Notes under the pieces: generated by a model
What the model was told of the DNA's origin: nothing
Databases searched by the model: none
What the model saw: only the letters and a program-made list of their open reading frames with translations
Made by a program: the position numbers and the translations under genes
Shown here: one piece after another, positions 1 to 12,587 of the stretch
Position numbering within the stretch: the stretch's first letter is position 1
How the letters are laid out: the number at the start of each line of letters is the position of its first letter
Assembly (NCBI GenBank): GCA_021904315.1
Contig: CM038922.1
Span: 5,307,347-5,371,346, forward strand
DNA length: 64,000 nt
Direction: 5' to 3'
Origin: Sphagnum magellanicum
Taxonomy: Eukaryota; Streptophyta; Sphagnopsida; Sphagnales; Sphagnaceae

Positions 1-234
1 GAAAATAATTTTTAGGATATTAGTAAGCAGATGTTGGAAACCAGTTACACCATAAACCTTGGACAACTGATAAAAATAGCACCAAATTTGAATAAACACT
101 TGTGGTAGAAAATGAAGATTAATAAAACACAAATGAACATTAGGGCAATGAATGAGAAAACAACCATGTATGTAGTACTTGACATTAGAATAATAATAAT
201 GGCTATAAATAATCACATGGTTGTATTCAATTAC

Positions 235-560
235 AGATCGGCATAAATACAATTGATGATGTCCTCTTGGATGGGGGATATGGAGTAAATATTATCATAA
301 AACAATTAAGAGTTAGGTTAGGATTACCTAAGCCAAAATATGTTCCTTATAATTTGCGAATGGCAAATCAAACTACAACCAAACTAGTAAGATTTATCAA
401 GGATCTAACATTCACAACATACCATACATAGTTACATTTACAATCCTACAGAACATTGTTGTAGATTCCAATTATTCCATGTTGCCTAGTAGACCTTGGT
501 TCATAGATGTTGAAGTAACACATGATTGGGGAAATAACATGATCACAATATAAGGGAACA
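235..560 (+). mobile_element. Gypsy aspartic protease region (fossil)
   Basis: A retropepsin-like stretch reads as a DDVLLDGG motif followed by a VRLGLPKP-type segment, as in the plant gypsy protease just before reverse transcriptase. It sits about 0.6 kb upstream of the reverse transcriptase of the same element. Confidence 0.6.
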
Positions 561-1139
561 ATATAGTCCAAACCATAATTGTGACTAAACACCTAGGGAC
601 TAACTTGAAAAGACCAAAGGTTTTACTATGCTTTGATTATCAAAATGGCATTATAGATGAGGAAGAAGATCAAATGTTTGCTAGTGAACATGATTTATTT
701 TCTATTGGTACAATTACTTTGCCATTAGAAATTCTAAAAATAGTGGTAGTTAATACAATGCAAACTAAGAGAACTATAGAAACTACAGATGTTAAAGTAG
801 AGCCTTCTTGTAATTTTAGAAGTAGTGTAGAAATCGCTATTGATAAAAAACCCGAGGTCAACTAAAAGATAAGGAATATCTTGAAACCTATTATCACCAC
901 ACCCCGGGTCAAGTGCAAGTTGAGGAGACACTAATGAGGGTTTGAGTACATGAACAATAGATTGCGAATTGGACGTTAATATAAGAATAACAATTGATGT
1001 TGATCAATTTGGGAATAATAGAAAATCCTTAGACAATCAAGGTGAATGCTTGGTTGATTGAGGAGAACATGATTTCTTTGAAGAAGCTATTACTAGAGTA
1101 TAAGGACATGTTTGCATGGACTTACAAGCACTTGAAAGG

Positions 1140-2000
1140 TATACCTCCATAATAGGCACAACATTATATTGAGTTGGATACATCGATTCCACCAACACAT
1201 TAGGCCATGTACAAAATGAATCCAAACTACATTGTAGCCATTAAACATGATATAAATAAACTATTAGCAACACAATTTATCCAACATGTAAAAGAAGCCA
1301 CCTTATTATCACCAATTGTGGTAGTACCCAAGAAGAATGGAAAATTCAAAATTTGTGTAGATTTTAGAAAATTGAATGTAGCTCCTGAAAAATATCCCTA
1401 CCTTTGCCATTCATAGATGAAGTTCTAAATATAGTTGCAAATCATGATATCTATTCCTTTCTAAATGGATATTTTGGATATCATCAAATATCTATAACAT
1501 TAGAGGACAAATACAAAATAGCCTTTGTAATAGATTGGGGAGTTTTTACCTAGGTAGGAATGCCTTTTGAAGTAAAAAATGGCCATCCCACTTATTAGAG
1601 GGTAGTGAATAGAGCCTTTAAAAATTATCTAAACAAATTCATGAAAATTGTTTTGGATGATTTCACTATCTACAATGATATGGACATTCATTTACAAAAA
1701 TTTAAACTATGTTTTCAAAAGTGCAAGGAGTTTAGGATTAATTTAAACCCAGATAAGTGTGCCTTTATGGTATTTTCAAGTATGATACTAAGGTTTATTG
1801 TTTCCAAAAAGGGTAAATTATTGGATCATAAGAAAATCCAAACCATAGTCCATATGCATGTATCCACGAATGAAATGGTTCAATTCTATAGATGCTTCAT
1901 CAAGAATTTTGCATTTATAATGGCCCCAATTACCAAACTCATGAGGAAAATAAAATGGTTTTTGTGGACGTAGAATGTTAGGCAGCATGGGAGTTGATTA
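1140..2000 (+). mobile_element. Gypsy reverse transcriptase region (fossil)
   Basis: Conserved reverse transcriptase blocks are visible: LLSPIVVVPKKNGKFKICVD (fingers), then a palm-type block around 1,630-1,680 with VLDDF at the catalytic position, then the thumb region. This is typical plant Ty3/gypsy. The segment is broken and runs straight on into RNase H. Confidence 0.85.
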
Positions 2001-2480
2001 AACATAAGTATGTAAAAGGACCTATTTTGATATCTCTTAATTGGGATGTTGAATTTCATGTGCATACATATGCATATTTATTAGTTATAGGTGCCATGTT
2101 AGTTTACAATCTAACAAGAAAACATGATTAACCTATTGTTTATGCTTTTAGATTATTAAATAGTGATGATAATAATTACAATACCACAAAACGTGAAGCA
2201 TTAGCAATGGTATTCACATTGCATAAATTTAAACACTACCTTTTCAATAACAAGTTTGTTTTTTATGTAGATCATATGGCTTTGGTCTATTTAGTAAACA
2301 AAGTATAGGTCTCAAGACATATTGCTAAATGGTTATTATTGTTTTTGGAATATAAGTTTATTGTAATATACAAACCAAGATGTACACATATAGTAGCTGA
2401 TGCATTGTTTAGACTTATGGATTTTACAGAGTTGACTGGGACACCTAATCAAACTACAGATGTTGCATTGTTCATGTTAT
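2000..2480 (+). mobile_element. Gypsy RNase H region (fossil)
   Basis: The segment between reverse transcriptase and integrase carries RNase H-like blocks, such as a YNTTKREALAMVF-type helix and a YVDHMALVYLV-type strand, in the expected order. It is decayed. Confidence 0.7.
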
Positions 2481-2539
2481 AACTAGTATGGTTAGAGGAG
2501 GTCAATAATTACCTACAGATGGGATAAATGCTTAGGATA

Positions 2540-3760
2540 TTGACCAATAAACAAAAACAATGGTTAACAAAAAGAACAAAACTTTTTATTTTACAGAAAG
2601 GCATCTTGTATCGCATGGGTCAAAACAACAAATTTAGATGTTGTGTAACCACAGATGAAACATAGATGATACTACAGGAGCTTCATGAAGGATTTGGTGG
2701 AGGCCATTTTGTAGTAAACATCATTACAAAGAAGATTCTTGATGTGGGATATTGGTGGCCCAAGTTATTTAATGATGCTTCTAAATTTTGTAAATCTTTT
2801 GATGCATACCAAAGAGTTGGAGGTTTAGCAATGCAGAGTTTGGTTGAATTGGTTACACTTTTACCAAAGGAACCATTTATAAACTGGGTATTGGATTTTG
2901 TTGGATCAATCAAACCTGTAGGACGGTTTATAAATAACGAATACATTCTTGTAGCCACATATTATGTTACCAAATGGGTGGAGGCTAAGGCACTTAAAAC
3001 CAACACTACTACTATCACAACAAAGTTTCTGTATGAATGTATTTTAACTAAGTTTGGATGTCCACTAACCCTAGTAACAAATTAGGAGTTCATTTCATTA
3101 ATGATGCTATTAAGTATCTTACTAATCATTTCTTACTAAAACATTTGAGTTTTATTACCTATTATCCACAAGAAATTGAACATGCAAAATCAACAAACAA
3201 GTTCATTGTTAATTTCATTACTAAGTTAGTGAGAATAAGGTAGATTGGGATGATTATTTACCCACTATGTTTTTCTCATACATAATAGCTTATAAAGTAG
3301 TTATAGGGTATATTCCACACTAGCCAGTCTATGGATTACATCCTTTCATGGCCATAGAATATGTTCTACTGACATTTAATGGGGACACATAGATGCAAAT
3401 CTTGTTAGAGTATTAACTAGTAGATTAATAGAGTTGGGTAAACTACATACTAACAAACTATAGGGCAAGGAGATTACTGGGAGTCAACAATGGAATCGTG
3501 TTCTATGGAGCCAGCAGAAGTATACAAAAAAAAATTCAAGTTTGGAGATAATGTACTTTGATTTCCAAAAGGAAAAAGAACACATCTTGGGAAATTTACC
3601 AAGAAGTGGATTAGTCCATACATAGTATAGTTCTACCTACCAAATAACATTGTGCTTTTAGTGACCTTAAATAAGTTTGACCCAAACCTTATAATTGTAA
3701 ATGTGAACAATTTGAAACCTTACCAATTTTTGGATGAAGAAACATAGACTATAGATTGAC
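2540..3760 (+). mobile_element. Gypsy integrase region and C-terminal tail (fossil)
   Basis: The region begins with the zinc-binding neighbourhood ([20 protein letters not shown]) and passes to a DDE-core start ([28 protein letters not shown]). It ends with a tail near 3,530-3,730 that resembles the gypsy integrase C-terminal domain (KFGDNV...LNKFDPN...NNLKPYQF). It is broken at many points. Confidence 0.75.
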
Positions 3761-4019
3761 TTAAACCAATGTATTGGGAAGGACAAAGAGATATTGAGAT
3801 GGATGATAAGGAAGAAGGGCATCTGGATGAATCTATGTTTATGGTATAGATGGTACTAATCGATGGAACTTTTATGCAACAATTGATTGACGTTCTTGTG
3901 AAGGTCAAATTGGATGAAAAAAATTCAATGATAGGTGGATGCAAGATTTACTGTTTCAAATCCCAAAACCTTAATGGGTATAATGACACATCAAGGGCCA
4001 CAAAAGGTAGTGGTGCCAA

Positions 4020-7000
4020 ATTGACATGATGTTGATTGTGAATAATTTTTTCTTAACTCTTCTAATCCTCACGCATTACGATAAATTATAATGAGCGATA
4101 AAAGTTTAGTAGATTTTTTTTTAAAAAATATTTGAAAGAAAGAATAATAGCTTAGAAATGTAATCCGTCAAAGAGGGCAAGAAGCACATGAAATGCTTGT
4201 TATAGACTTGCAAATGCAAGAGGTGGGCCATGTTGCACATTCCGGAGTTACAAATCCAACATTGCTTCATGTTTGATCTCTAGAGTCTTTTCCAAACTAT
4301 GATCTTGGGAAAAGGATTGAAGTCACATTACGAACTACGACATGCAAACAAGGAGTGACATTGAGAGGTGGTTACGTTTTTTGAAAGAACATAGAATTTC
4401 AAAACCATAGGTGGAAGTAGAGACAATAGTGCTAATGGATTCAGAGGGCGAGGATGAAGACAACCTCCACTTTCTTCAAACATTGAGACAAGTGATAGCT
4501 CTCACACCACAAATAGCTGCAAAATCTACACCATTGACTATTCTAAGTTCTTCAAAACCTAGTTCATATAAATTTGTAAAGAAGAAGTAGAAAAGTAATA
4601 TAATGGTGCATCAAGCTAGGTATGTGCTTTCGCCAGAACCAAAAAGGTTGATTTTCACACTAGTAGAGTAGCCATGTATTCAAAAGTTAGAAATAATTAC
4701 AACCTAGGTAAAAATGGGAGAAGATGAAAAAAAATGGGTGTCTAGAGCATGACTGGTAGGATTGTTAGAATTATAGTGGAGAACACCATGCCATGATTGG
4801 TTGGTGGAGTTTCTCAACATTTATCAAATTACAAGAAAAAATATAAATGCAAAATGGGAGAGAAAATTATTGCAATTGATAAACATTTGATGTAGATGTC
4901 TTCAAGATTTCCAATAAAGGTTGGAAAGAATAGAAGTAGGTAGACAAACAAACTCCAAAAGCCATGTTTTAACATATTACCCTGCCAAGAACATACGCAA
5001 AGACAGAATAATGGAATGTTAGTAAGATGAAGCCACCTTATGTTATTTGTCTCCCTGCACTCATTTAGGTCATTTACCAAGTGGATAATATCTATTATTT
5101 TAGTAATAGAAATGTTATATCAATCATGACAACTCTATAAGGAAAGGCAATAGATCATGCAGACATTTTGCTTAAGCAACTATAGAGGGAACCGATGAGA
5201 TGAACAACCTTCTAGACCAAGATCATGATGGGAATAATCAAGGTTGATCCAAAGAAAGATGCCTATCATTCAACATTAGTTATTGAGATTTTGATGCTCC
5301 ATTTCTTCCTTAACATAACTCAATAAATTCCACTAGAAGATGTACCCACTTGAGTACATTATGCTTCTACATTAGGGGTCAATACCTCATAATTGAAAAA
5401 ACAATTACAATAAGTTAAATGACCTTTTGCTTCATCTAGCAGATCACCAAAATAGATGTGGGCTAGGGAGTAGATAACTGTAGAAGATTCGAAGAAGAGG
5501 AGAGACCTTTAATGGTCAAAAGATGGAAGTAGGTGCGAAGAGCACTTCCCAACCCATAAATCATGATATCCCACATCATGCCAAGACCACAACAACCTTA
5601 AGAGGAGGCACAATTACTTGCACCAATTATAGAAATGCGAAACCCAGAACATGTGGCCAAACATGAACCATAGTCGAAGGGTTATGTTGCTCAACAAGTT
5701 CCATCACCTACAAATCTAGACATACCACAAAAGTACTAAAAGGAGATATCTATATCTCCAAAAAGAAATCCAACTAGGTGGTTCCATCACATTCATCATC
5801 TCCCCAACATAATCAACAAGAGGTTCAATTATAAACCATAAAACCAATTGCAAATCAAGAAGGTAGACCATCATTTTTAGTGCATGAGTTAAGGGATAAA
5901 TTTGGCACATATAGGAGTGTAGGGCGATTTGTAGAAACATCTAGGGGCATAATTCCAATTTTTCAAAACTCACACATAAAAAGATCATTGCGTTAGGAGG
6001 CAAAAAAGGATCTACATATTGCAAGATTGTTTTAGCATGTGGCAAACTGCAGTAGGAAATTGGAGTAGACCACAATTGAGTTGTTAGGATTCAAATTGCC
6101 GCATGAAAAGAATGGAATAGAAAAGTAGGAGTTGGAGATTCAAACTGTAGTTGCACAACATGAAGTGCAAGATTTACAACAGCACATCCGTGCAATTGAA
6201 GTTGAAATTAATAAGACACTTTAAACAAAGGAGAAAAAATTGAACCAGTTGTAGATGGATCTTATTATGGTAAAATAGAGGAATGCAACTCTATAACAAT
6301 AGATGCACTTGTATGGAATAATCAAGGGAGAAAGGGATTCGTTAAAAGCAAATTAGGATAGAGGATGCCAAATATTGGGCCTTGAAAAAAAAAACAAACA
6401 ATTTGAAGATTAGACTGCAAAGAGACAAGTAGAGTCTCCAATGATAGGTGGGTCAAAACGATATCAAAGGAGTTACAAGTGTTACATTAGTCCTACATTT
6501 TTTTTTCCCCCAAAATAATTTTTTCATACAAATGAATGTTTGAATGATTTTTTTTTGCAACTTGTTGTGACAAATGATTAAAATTTCCCCAATAAGTCAA
6601 AAAAAATATTTATTTATTTTTTCAAATAAATATGAATTTGTAAAAATATACATACTCCTTACAGATTTTATGTTTCATCTTGAAAAGTGATGATAATTTG
6701 AAATCATACCAAAAACTTTTAATTTTTAAAGTTGAATTTAATGTAATAAAAAAAAATATTAATACATCATGTACATTATACCCCATTTATATGTGGTAAA
6801 ACATTTTTGAAGTTTGAAAGTTTGAAATTTGAAATGTATATATTTTGAATTTTCAAAGTTTGAGAATTCCACATTTTTCAAATTGTGAATGTTTTTTAAT
6901 AAGTTATTATCATTTCATATTTTTTACCATCAACTTATTTCTATTGTATGAGTCTTTTGAAAGTCCTTTGTAAAACTATTATTTTTTAATGGCAAATTTG

Positions 7001-8190
7001 TTCACTTTCAAAAATCATTAACTAAACAACTTAAAATTGGATCAAATGAATTTTTAATTTGAGTTTCTCGACATTCATGTGTGTTAAAAAAGAATTATGT
7101 GCCATGATATCCATGGTTTTAAATGTCAATAAATAAATAAATTTCTAATTTTTATGACAACATTTGACATTATATGCCTTTTGTGGCTCCTTTGACTATG
7201 TTTTAACCTAGGTGCAAGTACATGAGATAGAAATGATGAAACTCAATGAGAAGCTTCAGAGTATTGTGCATCAACGGGATGAAGCTATGTGAAAGGACAA
7301 AACCCAGGTTGTGTGTAATAGATCGATCCAAAAGCTGCAACAAGATGTAACAAGGCTAAACAAAGTTGTGAATTTAATCAAACCATGGAGCCATATCTGT
7401 CCAAGCACATATTGAAATAATATGATAATTCGCTGATGTAGAACAAATTTTTGAGGATTAAATAGAAGTCCTTACAAATGCATGCATATAATGTTGACAC
7501 ATGCTGCAACTTAATTAAAAATATTTTTTAGAAAAAATTATAGACCTTGTTTGATGAGCACAAAGCAGATGAAGCTAGCTCTAGAAGAAGGCTTAAAATA
7601 TACCTGGAGAAACATATCCAAAGTTCAAATATGACTCACCTTCTATAACTCCTAAGGACAATTTCAATACTTTAGATTTGAATCAGTATGAAGTAGGTCA
7701 AAGTGGAGAGGTTTAAGAAGTTCAATCAAGCTCACCTATAGACTTGTGGGGAGGAGATACTACAAAGGAGGTTGTGGATGAATAAACTATAACACCAATT
7801 GAAGAGCATGTCTTAGTAGAAGTTTCAACATAACAAGAAGCACAACATGTATTTGTTCACACAAAGTTACTAGACAATGTTATAGCTATTGAAATATCTC
7901 TAACCACCCATTTTGTTATAGTAATTGCAATAGTAGCAACTTCACAAGAGGAGGGAGATAATGGCCACACATATACCATTACAAAAATATAACAACAATA
8001 ACAACTATAGCAAATTCTACAAACTGAAAAAATTCATCTAATGAAAAAACAATAGTTTATAGAATCATAGGGTATAGCTACAAAGTAGACAATTGTAGAG
8101 TAAACATGAATAAAAGAAAGTTTATTATGTAGATTATGGGTTATTTTAGTACATATATCTTGAACATGATTTCAAAGACAAAATCCAAAA
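4020..8190 (+). mobile_element. Extra 3' region of the gypsy element, no recognised domain
   Basis: About 4 kb lies between the integrase tail and the polypurine tract. Short reading stretches have a polar, glutamate- and glutamine-rich, coiled-coil-like composition (near 6,100-6,330 and 7,210-7,340). One strongly AT-rich stretch (6,480-7,190) may be a spacer or a later insertion. I recognise no domain. Its position matches the additional ORF that Tat/Athila-type elements carry downstream of pol. Confidence 0.45.
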
Positions 8191-8204
8191 TATAGGGGGG
8201 GTAA

Positions 8205-8850
8205 TGTTAAAGGCAAGACTATATTGTAGTAATTAGACCAAATAAGCATAAGAAATAAGCATTGTGATGTCTATTTTGAGATAGGTTGGACATAATAGGT
8301 TTAGTAAATATAAAGTAGGTGAGATTAGGACTAATGAGGAGGAGTTCAAATGATGTTCTAGATGGGAAAGTTGAAGATTAAGGAGAATCTGGATATATTT
8401 TTTGGAAGTTCATTCTTAATTAGTTTTTTTTATTGTCCAATACTAGGAGTACAGAAAAGATAAAAAGTAGAATAATAGTTATGGAAATAGAATAATTTTG
8501 AGGATGTACATAGAGTTGTTGAACTATGATATTTGATCTTTTGTTTTTTGTATTTTTTCCTTGATTTGATTGTTTCTTTCCTTCATATTAGTACGAGAAG
8601 GAAATTGTTGCAAAATTATGATAGATTCATAACTATGCAAATACTTGGGTCGTGAAGAATATGGTTGTTGAAACATTTCGGCTTATGTATGGATTTATAA
8701 TATATATATTTGTATAATTAAACATGAATATGTATAAGAACAAAAAATTGTGATGGAAATAATATTACAATATTAGGATTTACTAGTGTTTAAACTAGGA
8801 TCCAAAGTTTGGGCATGGATTGTGAGATCATGAAAATCATTGCTTAAAAA
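8205..8850 (+). repeat. Probable start of 3' LTR, right end undefined
   Basis: A polypurine tract (A followed by seven G, 8,194-8,201) is followed by TAA and then TGTTAAAGG at 8,205, the usual arrangement at the start of a 3' LTR. The right end is not certain: LINE-like sequence begins by about 8,890, so the LTR is at most about 650 bp here. The matching 5' LTR is outside the window. Confidence 0.5.
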
Positions 8851-8889
8851 GGTTAGCAAATGTCCCCCCATTGTTAGAAGAAATAAGGA

Positions 8890-10655
8890 ATGTGAACATT
8901 TGGTGGGCTACTTAGTTTAGGCGGGAGAATGTGGGGTTTCAATTTTGAGACATAATTACATAGGAACAGTCTTTCAAAGATTGTTGACCTTTGGAATGTG
9001 AAAGAATGTGGTTTCAAATCTTGGGAGGAGGCAAGAGAAATGTTTGGTTTTGAGGAGGTTGAAAAAGTGATATGGAATAAAATTATATTGAGCCCTCCAC
9101 AACATTAGGTTGAAGAGCTTAAGTGTCTTATTACCCAAACAGGAAAAGGAGACTGGTTGGGTATTTTCCCAAATGAGGAAGGCCCCAACCCTTGTGTGGT
9201 CTTTGCAACTACACAAGACTTCCAGCCGTGATGCTCAAACATGGTGGAAGAACTAGGAATCCTTGAAGGCACGATCTTGTACAAAATGGCTCCACATGCT
9301 AAAATCTTTCAACATCAACCCTTTAGTTCTACCAACCCAACTTGTGGGATCATTAAGCGAATGAGAGTACTAAATCTTTCAAAGGGTTCAATAGGAAAAG
9401 ACATTTTTTAATTTTTCGGGGGAAGGTGTTAGAACCAAGATATGATCTTGCAAGGTTGATTCGGGAGGATGATAGGAGCTTGTTAGATTTCTCTACTGCT
9501 AAAGGGAGGAAGATGTTGGCTCAACCCAAAATACAACTAAGCAAGAATGTAGCAAAAGGGTGGCCCATGGTGATCCCAAGTTCATTCAAGATGAAATGTG
9601 CAGATGTATGGCTGGAGCTAGAGTAAAAAAGGAGGCATGATTAATGTGAACGATGTGGCATCAAGCAATAGTTGCGAATGTGTGTGGCATGCCAGGATCA
9701 ACCAAGAGGTAGCAACAACTTGTCTCTCTTGCAACCAAGACAACCCCCAGACTATGGTTCATAGGTTTGGGAACTATCCTAAGGCCAAAGCTGCTTGGGA
9801 ATGGGCCTTCACCATCATTCGTAGTCTCTTAGACCCATTGCAAAGGAGAAGGGAAAAAAAGGCCTTTGATACGAGGCAATGCCTATTCACTTAGAAGCTG
9901 CCTAAGGCCTATAGGCAGTTCTCTTGCATTTGGACAATAGTTAGAGGCCTAGTACTTTGGGCCATCTGGTTGGACATGAATGACAAAATTTGCAACAATG
10001 TTAAGTGGAGTGATGTTAAACTTGGGTGTACCATTTGGGATGGCTTGATAGATCATAGTATATTTCATTGGAATAAAGTTAGATCAGAGATTGACAAAGC
10101 TCCTTTTTAGGTCAGATTTGAGCTATTGACCCAGTTTGATCGGCTTTGGTGCTCACAGTTTCCTATTTGTGCTCGCAATGACCTCAAGGTTAGATGGTGT
10201 TACCAAGTGCCTAGGAAGTGTAAAATCAGGTGATAGGCTGACTGGGTTGAGGTGTTGACCCAGTTCTGGTTTGCGTGCGTTGGTTCTTCTTGTTCTGCAA
10301 TGGATTTTTGTTTCCGTTTGTGCCAAAAAGAAAAGAAAAGAAAAGGGCCTTATGTGTGTGTTGAATATGTTGAGGCTTTGGGTTCTTGTTGCTGCCATGA
10401 TCGGGCGGTGTGTGTGAAGGCAAAACTCACAGGTGTTTGAGGGCAGAGTTTAAGGTATGTTGAGGACAAAATTAGAAGGTGTGCAAGGGAGGAATTAGAT
10501 GATGTTTGAGGGAAAAATTAAGGGTGGCAAATAGAAGTGAATGAAACATGAAATCAAATGACATGAGAGAGAAAAAAAAACTTCACAACCGCTAGATATG
10601 AATACTAGTGTAAGTAGTTTCTACTTTATTCATGTGAAAGCTTTGTAATAAATTA
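8890..10655 (+). mobile_element. LINE-like element, 3' part with zinc-binding domain, decayed
   Basis: Several reading frames give the C-terminal region of a plant non-LTR reverse transcriptase ORF. It contains a zinc-binding block (a CLSCNQDNP...MVHRFGNYPKAKAAWEW pattern, about 9,690-9,820) and a downstream GLVLWAIWLDMNDKICNN block near 9,950-10,000. The preceding block (RLIREDD...WPMVIPSSFKMK, about 9,450-9,600) fits the same family order. Reading frames change and stops interrupt it, for example between 9,626 and 9,637, so it is dead. The reverse transcriptase core is missing, consistent with 5' truncation. The 3' tail may run to the TAATAAATTA near 10,650. Confidence 0.65.
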
Positions 10656-12373
10656 ATTTTGGTGGAATGACTTTCTGGCTCATTTACAAAGGTAGTTTTA
10701 GGTGCTTTGAATTTTGGAATCTAACCTGGAGGTTACTCAGAAGCTATCTGAATTCACCCACTAACTGGAACCGGCTAAAATTTAAAAAAAAACAGAAAAC
10801 AAGACCGGGATGCAAAGTCGCCGAACGCTTGTGGCACTTGAAACTGAACTGGGTCCAATTTCTTTTCAGAAGAAGAAAGTACCTAGAACCTTACCTTACC
10901 TTGCCTATGAGAAGTTGCAGCACTGGAACCAGAAGTTTTTCATAAAAAGTAAAACAACCACCTAACACTCTTAATGACCTACTTAGGATGAAGCTTTATG
11001 CCCTAGGGGGAGCATTCTGGGGCTTCTACTTCATCATTAGGGCTCCTCATCGTGAGGAGTCATTTCGAGGCAGCCTGCACTGCCTAGGGCACATTCTCTA
11101 CAACATAAATGGCTCAAGATCAAGCTAATGCCAATTGACCTGAACTCCTGGAAGTTTTTGTGTCATAGCATATACACGCAACTGAAACTTGGCTTGCAAT
11201 GATTGGGATGGTAGCAAGCTTGTTATTCCACAACCGGTCTTCATTGGTTTCCAATGAGTTTCAAGAAATGCTTTCTGATTCGAGCTTTGAAATTTCAGAC
11301 AGAAAGCAAGCCCACACATCACCACCCGCCCCCTCCCCCCTTCTCTTCCCCTCCCACCCAAATCACTCAACACTACTTTACTCATTGTGTCGAACTGTAG
11401 ACATTTGGATATAAAATTTTCTTTGCCACCGTCCCTGGATTGTACCCACAATGCTATCTAACCACCAAGAGTAGTACATTATTTGTAGGCCCAGGGACAA
11501 TCTGCTAAAAAAAGAAGTCCAAATGGGTCCACGCCACACTACAGTGAATCTATTCGAATCATCCAAGCCCCCCATCCAAGCCAAGCCCCTCCCCCATACT
11601 GCTTCAAATCCGAGAGGGATGGGGGAGATGAGACTGCTGATGGAAGTTCCCTTACTAGAATACAAAAGAGAATACAAATTAACTAACACTTTTAAAGAAG
11701 AGGTGGTCTCCGAGTTAGGCGGAACTTAAAATTTAAAAATTAATGAAGGTGGAAAGAAAAAAAAAGAAAAACAAAAAGGGGATGTTCCTTCACAAGCCTG
11801 CTTGTTGGGGATGGCTTGGTGATGGTGTGTGTATATGTGGGGCTCCATGTGAACAGTTCCTCATCTATCATAATTGGCAGTCCAATCCTCCAATCCTTAT
11901 CCTCCAATGACTCATCAAAAGAGGGTGATTCCAAAAGAATTGGTAAGCAATAGTAATAATCCCAGGTGGGGGAAAAAAAAGAGAGAAAAAACGGAAGGGA
12001 AAGTAAAAGTGAGCAAGGCGGCAAATGTAGGGCAAGATGGTTGGCTTCTTATGAACAACTGAGAATTAGAAGAACATAGGAAAATAGGTAACTTATACAG
12101 AGAGCACACACACCCTTGACAAATCCTCACACAAATAGATGTATTTACAAACTGAGCACTTGTTGGTTCTAGTTCTGGTTAGTAAGAATCAAACCAGAAA
12201 TCTGGATGTGATTTTCAGCACCTGAACTGGAACTAGATTTTGTTTTTCAGAGGAATTAGAATGGAATCGGTTCTCATTTCTATTTGTGTGGAATCAAAAT
12301 CTAAACCAAAATACATGTTTTTGAACCGGTGGTTAATTGGAGATTAACTGCTAGTTCCAGTCTGGGTTACTAA
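10656..12373. other. Intergenic, no gene recognised
   Basis: No reading frame here resembles a known protein. The stretch holds pyrimidine-rich sequence (11,300-11,360) and short low-complexity A runs. Frames up to about 108 codons occur on both strands but overlap one another without family resemblance. Confidence 0.5.
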
Positions 12374-12587
12374 AGGTCCATTCACAATTTGGTGTTAGGG
12401 ACTCTAGTGTTGAGTACCCTAACACCATGCTAGTCATTTAGGACTTACACCTACTTATCATGAACATTTTATGTTAAGGTAACATTCACTTAACATTAAG
12501 CTGTCGCTCATTTAACATTGGGTGCCACTTAGGATGCCACCTAAATTTTCATTTAACACTGACTTAACATCAAGTGTGAATACACCA
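12374..12587. mobile_element. Tourist-like MITE (PIF/Harbinger type)
   Basis: A 214 bp segment has imperfect terminal inverted repeats: the left end reads AGGTCCATTCACA and the right end, reversed and complemented, TGGTGTATTCACA, with further similarity inward to TGTTA. It is flanked on both sides by TAA (12,371-12,373 and 12,588-12,590), the target-site duplication usual for PIF/Harbinger MITEs. It has no coding capacity. The interior repeats short TTAACA motifs. Confidence 0.65.

Larger units (their letters stand above)
1..8850 (+). mobile_element. Ty3/gypsy LTR retrotransposon, decayed, 5' part outside window
   Basis: Protease, reverse transcriptase, RNase H and integrase remnants follow in the Ty3/gypsy order on the + strand. 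After them come a ~4 kb extra region, a polypurine tract and a sequence starting TGTT that looks like the start of a 3' LTR. The pol order with an extra region between integrase and the 3' LTR resembles the Tat/Athila side of gypsy; that placement is inference. The 5' LTR and gag lie left of the window. The element is broken many times over and looks old. Confidence 0.85.
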
